Source: Actinomycetes bacterium (GTDB lineage: Bacteria; Actinomycetota; Acidimicrobiia; Acidimicrobiales; JAAEMS01). Taken from it: 53,954 nucleotides of DNA. The notes under the pieces are model-generated. The model had not been told where the DNA came from, made no database searches, and was given only the letters and a program-made list of their open reading frames with translations. Below, piece after piece: positions 49,493 to 53,954 of the stretch; position 1 is the stretch's first letter, and each line of letters opens with the position of its first letter. The stretch is taken from the NCBI GenBank assembly GCA_024225275.1, contig JAAEMS010000013.1, positions 1 through 53,954 on the forward strand. Direction: 5' to 3'. Both the position numbers and the translations under genes were made by a program.

Positions 49493-50030
49493 ATGACCGC
49501 GACTGTGGGGACCCAGTGCAACGGTGACCGCCCGCAAGCGGGGCGAGCTGGTCGTGTTCGCGGTGTCCGCTCTGACCTTCAGCCTGCTGTCGCTGGTGCC
49601 CGGCGACCCGGCGGTGGCCATCATCGGCCAGAACGACCTGACCCCCGAGAAGCTGGCCGAGGTGAGGTCGGATCTGGGACTGGAGGACCCCTTGCCCATC
49701 CGCTAGCTCAACTGGGCGGGAGCAGCCCTCACCGGTGACCTGGGCCGTAGTGAACGACTCAATCAGGATGTGGCCGACACCCTGAAGGAACGCATTCCAG
49801 TGACGGCCGAGATCATGCTGCTCTCGATGCTGGTCGCCCTGATCATCTCGCGGCCTCTGGGGAGCTTCGCCGCGTACCGGTCGGGCAGCAAGGCCGACAA
49901 GGTGACCACCACCATCAGCTTCGCCCTGCTGTCGATGCCCACGTTCATCCTTGCCATTGCCCTGATCATCATCTTCGCCGTCCGCCTGAAATGGCTGCCG
50001 GCCACCGGATGGGCTCCTCTCGACGAGAGC
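49493..50030 (+). pseudogene. DppB/OppB-type ABC permease, broken
   Basis: A peptide/nickel-type ABC permease start: VVFAVSALTFSLLSLVPGDPAVAI and LTPEKLAEVRSDLGLEDPLPI, then after a TAG (49704) in the same frame LNWAGAALTGDLGRSERLNQ, IPVTAEIMLLSMLVALIISRPLG and MPTFILAIALIIIFAVRLKW. Three defects are visible. The ATG at 49493 with a good AGGGGG ribosome site is out of frame with the permease (frame from 49524). The TAG replaces a residue that is normally Tyr (RYLNW in relatives). The gene is cut after PATGWAPLDES, losing the second half with the EAA loop. No other transporter gene is nearby. Confidence 0.85.
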
Positions 50031-50846
50031 GTCACGGAGATCCTGCGCACGGAACTGGACGTCGACACCCGCTACGCGGCTGCGGCCGAGATCTCGCGGA
50101 TCACCTCCGAAGCCGCTACCCAGTTCTGGTCCGGCTCGGGCTCGACCAATGTGGTGGTCAGCCCCGACGTGGGAGGCATCGACGAGTACACCTGGCCCGC
50201 CGGCACCCGCCAGGACCGCGGCCGGGTGTACTGGAACACGGTGTGGATCGACGGGGCCGAGGCCCTGGACATCCCCACCAATCTCATCGAGGTGCCCGAG
50301 GAAGCTCCGTTGCCACCGGCCGACGAAGCCGCCCTGGCTGCCCTACCCGGCCTCGACTCTCTGCCGGCCACCTTCGCGGAGAACGATCCCAGCTACATCT
50401 TCGCCCAGTGCCCAGGCTTCATCCCCCTCGAGATGGTCAACCCGGTCACCATCTCCGAGAAGGCCTACGGGGCACCCGGAGACTTCGGTCCGTTCGCCAA
50501 CATGTTGATCCTCGACCTACCCGAGGGTGAAGCGGAGATCTACATGGACGCCTACGCGGCCAACGCGGCCGCCGACTGCGCCGAGTACGACTCGGTGCCG
50601 GCCACCGGAGCCCCGCTCCACTTCGTCACCGAGACCCTCGACGTTTCGGCCCCGGGTGACCGCACCGATGGCTGGGCACTGAGGGGCGATTCGGCGGGCT
50701 TCCCGGTCAGTGTCGATCTTGTCCTCACCAAGGTCGGCAATGGGCTGACGATCACGTCCTGGCTGGCCATCGGAGGTATGCCCGATCTGGCTGTCACCGA
50801 TGCCCTGGCAACGGAGGTACACGCCGCAGCCGCCGGCCTTGGCTAG
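50031..50846 (+). pseudogene. C-terminal part of an unrelated, probably extracytoplasmic protein fused to the permease frame
   Basis: The permease frame continues without a stop into about 270 codons of a soluble domain: AAAAEISRITSEAATQF, TRQDRGRVYWNTVWIDGAEAL, FVTETLDVSAPGDRTDGWALRG and VDLVLTKVGNGLTITSWLAIGG. The last part resembles lipoprotein/sensor-type domains of actinobacteria (the VGNxLTxxSW strand), but I do not recognise the family. It lacks its own signal peptide. The junction with the permease is at about 50030 and in frame, suggesting a deletion between two genes. Confidence 0.5.
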
Positions 50847-50847
50847 G

Positions 50848-52560
50848 TCAGGGCGTCCAACCCCACGTGTAGATGGCGTGGAGCAGAGGCTCGCCGGTCC
50901 GCCAGTCGAAGAAGAGGTGGATGCGCTGCCAGTCGGGCAGCCCCACCTCGGCGGCCGGCTTGTCGATGGTGACGTGATGCATGTTGTGCAGATCGGCAAC
51001 CGGCCCGTACAGGAAGGCCGGCCCCGCCAGCCCCTCGTCGGCGAGAAGGTCGAGGTCGGTCAGGATGTCGAACTCCTGGCCCGACCCGGGGAAGCTGACG
51101 AAACCAAGCGGAGTCACGCGGCACTCGGCGCACTCCAAATCAAGCTCGATCATCTCCTCCGGGGTGAAGTCCACTGTGGTCGTCCAGTCGTCCCAGCCCA
51201 CCCGCTTCACCGGGAACGGGTAGTCGGCGAATACCCCGATGCCGCCGATCCACACGCTCTCACCCACGTACCTCTGGGGCAGTCGGGGGCTCTCTCGGGC
51301 CATGAAGTCGACTATCTCCCACAGACCCTCGACGCCGAACCCACCTACCGGCTGGGCGGTCAGGTACTGCTCGTTGACCCAGCCTCCGGGGATGCTCGGG
51401 GTGTGGACCTGACGCCAGAGGCCGCCGTTGACGTCGACCACCTCAGTACCGGCGGTGATGCCGGTCTCGTAAGGCTCCAGCTCGCCGACGATGTCATTGT
51501 CGATGCCCGGGCCCGACCGGACATTGAGAACATCGTCGGCCTCGACCAGGATCACCGACCAGGTGAGGTTCTCATCGAAGGAGAACCCAACCTCGTCGTC
51601 GACGTTGGGTTCGGCGCGGTCTTCCTCGTCGAACGACCGCCCGTAGAAGAGCACCTCGTTGCCCGCCGAGGTGAGGAACAACTTGTCGCCCAGCAACTCA
51701 GCCCGGAACCCGTCGCCCAGGACGGTCGTGACCTGATTGTCCTGGCGGCTGAGCTCCTCGGAGCACTCCCCCTCGGCACCGAAGTTCGGGAACAGGATCT
51801 CGGCCCCGTTCTCGACCCAGGTCCCGTTGAGCGATCGGCAACCGGTCCCTCCCTCGAGGGTTCCGTCGGCGTGGAGGCGGAGATGAGCGCCGGCCCCGGC
51901 GGCTCCCACGGACCGCCCGCCGTCCGAGTACTCGATCAGAAGCCAGGTCTCGTCAATGAGCGCGTCCACCGAAGTGGCCTCGTCAGGGATCAGCACCAGG
52001 TCCGGTTCGGTCCCGCTGAGAACGAGCCGGTCGCCGTCGAGCAGGAAGGAGTCGACGGCCCGCAGGCCGGTCAGGAACACTTCCTCCGACTTCAGCACCC
52101 ACTCCTCGCAGCCGGCCGTGGTCTGGCTGATCTCCCCGAGCTCCAGCGCCGGGCCATCGATCGAGTAGCTGCCCCCGTAGCCGTTGCAGGCCGCGGTGCC
52201 GCCGAAAGTGTCGGCCTCGAAGGTCAGGGTGACCGGCCAGCCGTTCACGATGGGGGCTCCCTCTCTGAGCACCCACGTCGTGCCGGCCAGATCGTTCGAT
52301 CCGGCGACGGCGTCGTTGCCATCGACTGCTCCGTCGACCACGTCGGCGGTCACTTGCTCGGGATCCTCGCTGGTGGTCACGGCGTAGGTGATGCCGAGCA
52401 CACCGACGAGGAAGGCCAACACTCCAAGCAGTATCAAGCCCATCCTTCGGTGACCCTCGGGCTCCCGCCGGGCCGCCACCGTGTCCAGGTTCTGGATCGC
52501 TGGCTTCAGGTCATCGAAGGCGGCCCGGACGTTGTCATCCCGTGCGTCCTCATCGGTCAT
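50848..52560 (-). CDS. Anti-sigma-like membrane protein with META and SH3-type domains
   Basis: A 570-residue protein. Residues 1-37 are a short cytoplasmic N-terminus, 38-62 one transmembrane helix (MGLILLGVLAFLVGVLGITYAV), and the rest is outside. Two META/HslJ-like domains follow: LAGTTWVLREG with TFGGTAACNGYGGSYSIDG (residues 90-200), then ALIDETWLLIEYSDGG with LEGGTGCRSLNGTW (205-315). A bacterial SH3-like domain comes next (VLNVRSGPGIDNDIVGELE, GGLWRQVHTPSIPGGWVNEQYL), then an unassigned C-terminal region. Its ATG overlaps the stop of an ECF sigma remnant (ATGA), the usual sigma/anti-sigma order. The N-terminus has no clear zinc anti-sigma motif, so the anti-sigma role rests on position and topology. 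Confidence 0.75.
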   Translation of the reverse strand: MTDEDARDDNVRAAFDDLKPAIQNLDTVAARREPEGHRRMGLILLGVLAFLVGVLGITYAVTTSEDPEQVTADVVDGAVDGNDAVAGSNDLAGTTWVLREGAPIVNGWPVTLTFEADTFGGTAACNGYGGSYSIDGPALELGEISQTTAGCEEWVLKSEEVFLTGLRAVDSFLLDGDRLVLSGTEPDLVLIPDEATSVDALIDETWLLIEYSDGGRSVGAAGAGAHLRLHADGTLEGGTGCRSLNGTWVENGAEILFPNFGAEGECSEELSRQDNQVTTVLGDGFRAELLGDKLFLTSAGNEVLFYGRSFDEEDRAEPNVDDEVGFSFDENLTWSVILVEADDVLNVRSGPGIDNDIVGELEPYETGITAGTEVVDVNGGLWRQVHTPSIPGGWVNEQYLTAQPVGGFGVEGLWEIVDFMARESPRLPQRYVGESVWIGGIGVFADYPFPVKRVGWDDWTTTVDFTPEEMIELDLECAECRVTPLGFVSFPGSGQEFDILTDLDLLADEGLAGPAFLYGPVADLHNMHHVTIDKPAAEVGLPDWQRIHLFFDWRTGEPLLHAIYTWGWTP

Positions 52561-52712
52561 CGGAGAGTCTCCTGAGCGATGTCCCCGGCCTGATCGCGGC
52601 GGCCTGAGACCGCGGCGGCCAGTGCCACCATCTTCGGGTACTCGGTGACGAACACGGCCTCGAACGGGAGTCGGTTGCCGATGACCGCCCCACCGACGCC
52701 CTCGTCACTCAT
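52557..52712 (-). pseudogene. N-terminal remnant of an ECF sigma factor
   Basis: Fifty-one codons. FEAVFVTEYPKMVALAAAVSGRRDQAGDIAQETL matches region 2.1-2.2 of ECF sigma factors. Normal members have about 170-190 residues with regions 2.3-2.4 and 4; here the frame stops at TLR-TGA, which overlaps the start of the next gene. The overlap is the kind expected at the real end of a sigma gene, so an internal deletion probably removed about 120-130 codons while leaving both ends. Without regions 2.4 and 4 it cannot recognise promoters. Confidence 0.65.
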
Positions 52713-52822
52713 CGATTCTCCTGTCGCCAGTCGCACATCACTCACACCCACCAGGAGGGCAGGGCGTTTACCTGGCCGGAGGATTCTCCCATGGCCAGCG
52801 GGCGTCGCTGGGACACTTGTCC

Positions 52823-52828
52823 TACGAT
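52823..52828 (+). promoter_or_regulatory. -10 box of a leaderless promoter
   Basis: TACGAT lies 6 nt before the ATG at 52835 of the nitronate monooxygenase gene. Confidence 0.5.
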
Positions 52829-52834
52829 GCGGGC

Positions 52835-53954
52835 ATGAAGACCAAGGTCTGTGAACTGCTCGACATCGAGTTCCCCATTCTCGCCTTCACCCACTGCCGC
52901 GACGTGGTCGCCGCGGTCACCAAGGCGGGCGGCTTCGGCGTCCTCGGTGCCGCCGGGCACACGCCGGAGCAACTCGACATCGATCTCAAATGGATCCATG
53001 ACGAGGTTGGCGACATGCCGTTCGGCGTCGACATCATCGTCCCCGCCAAGTACGAGGGAAAGCAGGAGGGCGAGCTGTCCGCCAAGGCCCTCCGCGACAT
53101 GATCCCCCCGAAGCACCGCGAGTGGCTCGACGGCCTGCTCGACAAGTACGACGTGCCGCCCTTGCCCGAGGGAGAACGAGTCGGCGCCCTGGCCGGCGAG
53201 GCCGAGCCGCCCATGTCATTCAGCGCCGCGGTGCCAATCATGGATGTCGCCTTCTCGCACCCCATCAAGCTGATCGTCAACGCCCTCGGCCCACCCCCAC
53301 CCGAGATGATGGCCCGGGCCAAGGAAGCCGGCGTACTGACCGCCGCCCTGGCCGGCAAGGCCGCCCACGCCACCCGCCACGAGGCCGCGGGGGTCGACCT
53401 GATCATCGCCCAGGGCCACGAGGCCGGCGGCCACACGGGTGAGATCGGCACCATGGTGCTCATCCCCGAGATCGTCGACGCGGTCAGTGTGCCGGTCCTG
53501 GCCGCCGGCGGTATCGGCAATGGGCGCCAGATGGCCGCCTCCCTCGCTCTCGGCGCCGAAGGGGTCTGGTGCGGTTCGGTCTGGCTCACCACCGAGGAAG
53601 CCGAGACCCACCCCATCGTCAAGGACAAGTTCCTCGCCGCCACCTCGTCCGACACCCTGCGCTCGCGCAGCCGCACGGGCAAGCCGGCCCGCCAGCTCCG
53701 CTCGGCCTGGACCGACGAGTGGGAAGGTGAGAACTCTCCGGGCACCCTGCCCATGCCCTTGCAGCCCATGCTGATCGGCCGGGCCAGTCAGGCCATCGAC
53801 CGAGCCGCCATGAACCCCGAGAACGAGGGGGCGGTGAAGCTGGCCAACTACTTCGTGGGCCAGGTCGTCGGCTCGATGAACGAGTCGAAGTCTGCCACCC
53901 GTGTGGTCCTCGAAATGATCGACGAGTTCATCGACGCCATCCAGCGCGTCGAAG
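52835..53954 (+). CDS. Nitronate monooxygenase (2-nitropropane dioxygenase family), partial
   Basis: 373 codons with no stop before the window ends, so the gene is partial at its 3' end. TIM-barrel FMN protein: the N-terminus is CELLDIEFPILAFTHCRD, then GGFGVLGAAGHTPEQLD, VDLIIAQGHEAGGHTGEIGT (family FMN/His motif), VPVLAAGGIGNGRQMAASLALGAEGVWCGSVWL (phosphate-binding loop), and a long C-terminal helical part. Such enzymes oxidise alkyl nitronates, and actinobacteria carry many paralogues whose substrates may be other activated compounds. ATG at 52835 follows a TACGAT box by 6 nt. Divergent from the sigma remnant. Confidence 0.88.
   Translation, partial: MKTKVCELLDIEFPILAFTHCRDVVAAVTKAGGFGVLGAAGHTPEQLDIDLKWIHDEVGDMPFGVDIIVPAKYEGKQEGELSAKALRDMIPPKHREWLDGLLDKYDVPPLPEGERVGALAGEAEPPMSFSAAVPIMDVAFSHPIKLIVNALGPPPPEMMARAKEAGVLTAALAGKAAHATRHEAAGVDLIIAQGHEAGGHTGEIGTMVLIPEIVDAVSVPVLAAGGIGNGRQMAASLALGAEGVWCGSVWLTTEEAETHPIVKDKFLAATSSDTLRSRSRTGKPARQLRSAWTDEWEGENSPGTLPMPLQPMLIGRASQAIDRAAMNPENEGAVKLANYFVGQVVGSMNESKSATRVVLEMIDEFIDAIQRVE

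Noticed and set aside
49493..49738. Small ORF starting at the ATG with the best ribosome site before the permease
   Set aside because: Its sequence is the shifted frame of the permease. I treat the ATG as the original permease start thrown out of frame, not as a separate gene.
1..53954. CRISPR array, tRNA or rRNA gene, insertion sequence, integrase or attachment site
   Set aside because: No regularly spaced repeats, cloverleaf, rRNA-like stretch, transposase or integrase motif was seen on either strand. The only tandem repeat is the 47-bp one at 33349-33454.

Overview
The window is high-GC DNA with short intergenic gaps, frequent 1-8 nt gene overlaps and GTG/TTG starts. The gene content (very many CaiB/BaiF CoA-transferases, crotonases, a nitronate monooxygenase, CadI/ArsI, LuxR/MalT remnants, nine start codons placed 6-8 nt after a TANNNT box) suggests an actinobacterium, probably of the uncultured Acidimicrobiia type. 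That placement is inference; no rRNA or marker gene is present.

Layout. 27-3071: ArsI/CadI-like VOC protein with an inverted repeat in front of it, a shortened PhyH dioxygenase, an Asp-nucleophile alpha/beta hydrolase, a membrane-anchored HExxH protein and a MOSC remnant. 3085-10723 (minus): a complete c-type nitric oxide reductase operon norC-norB-norQ-norD, with a CaiB-type gene on each side; NorC carries a second haem-c domain. 10831-15073 (plus): a small desulforedoxin-like repeat protein, then an operon of a degenerate crotonase, a rearranged CaiB, a crotonase-ASCH fusion and a lipoprotein esterase. 15099-32364: the core of the window, with five tandem (two-in-one) CaiB/BaiF proteins, one single CaiB, an acyl-CoA synthetase, an amidohydrolase and a MaoC-like hot-dog protein. 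32428-34017 (minus): a MOSC protein, two coupled micro-ORFs made by a 47-bp tandem repeat, and a metallo-beta-lactamase-fold hydrolase. 34110-41145 (plus): a five-gene overlapping operon (hexapeptide acyltransferase, alpha/beta hydrolase, small membrane protein, PEP-synthase/rifampin-phosphotransferase-like enzyme, PAP2-PhoD fusion). 41241-54 kb: gene fragments, thiolase, SDR, two zinc alcohol dehydrogenases, a DUF1858-type protein, an esterase, a broken ABC permease, an ECF sigma remnant next to an anti-sigma-like META/SH3 protein, and a nitronate monooxygenase that runs off the window.

How it fits together. There are fourteen CaiB/BaiF domains, together with CoA ligase, crotonases, hot-dog hydratase, thiolase and dehydrogenases, which points to CoA-thioester catabolism of unidentified acids; the nor operon removes nitric oxide, with cytochrome c as the family's usual electron donor. 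The most notable pattern is that in all five tandem CaiB proteins the C-terminal half keeps the family's catalytic aspartate while the N-terminal half has lost it, so each may be a covalent pseudo-heterodimer with one active site. A second pattern is a series of genes joined across apparent internal deletions (PhyH, MOSC, LuxR/secreted, ABC permease, ECF sigma, perhaps crotonase-ASCH). This is either real gene decay or a systematic assembly problem.
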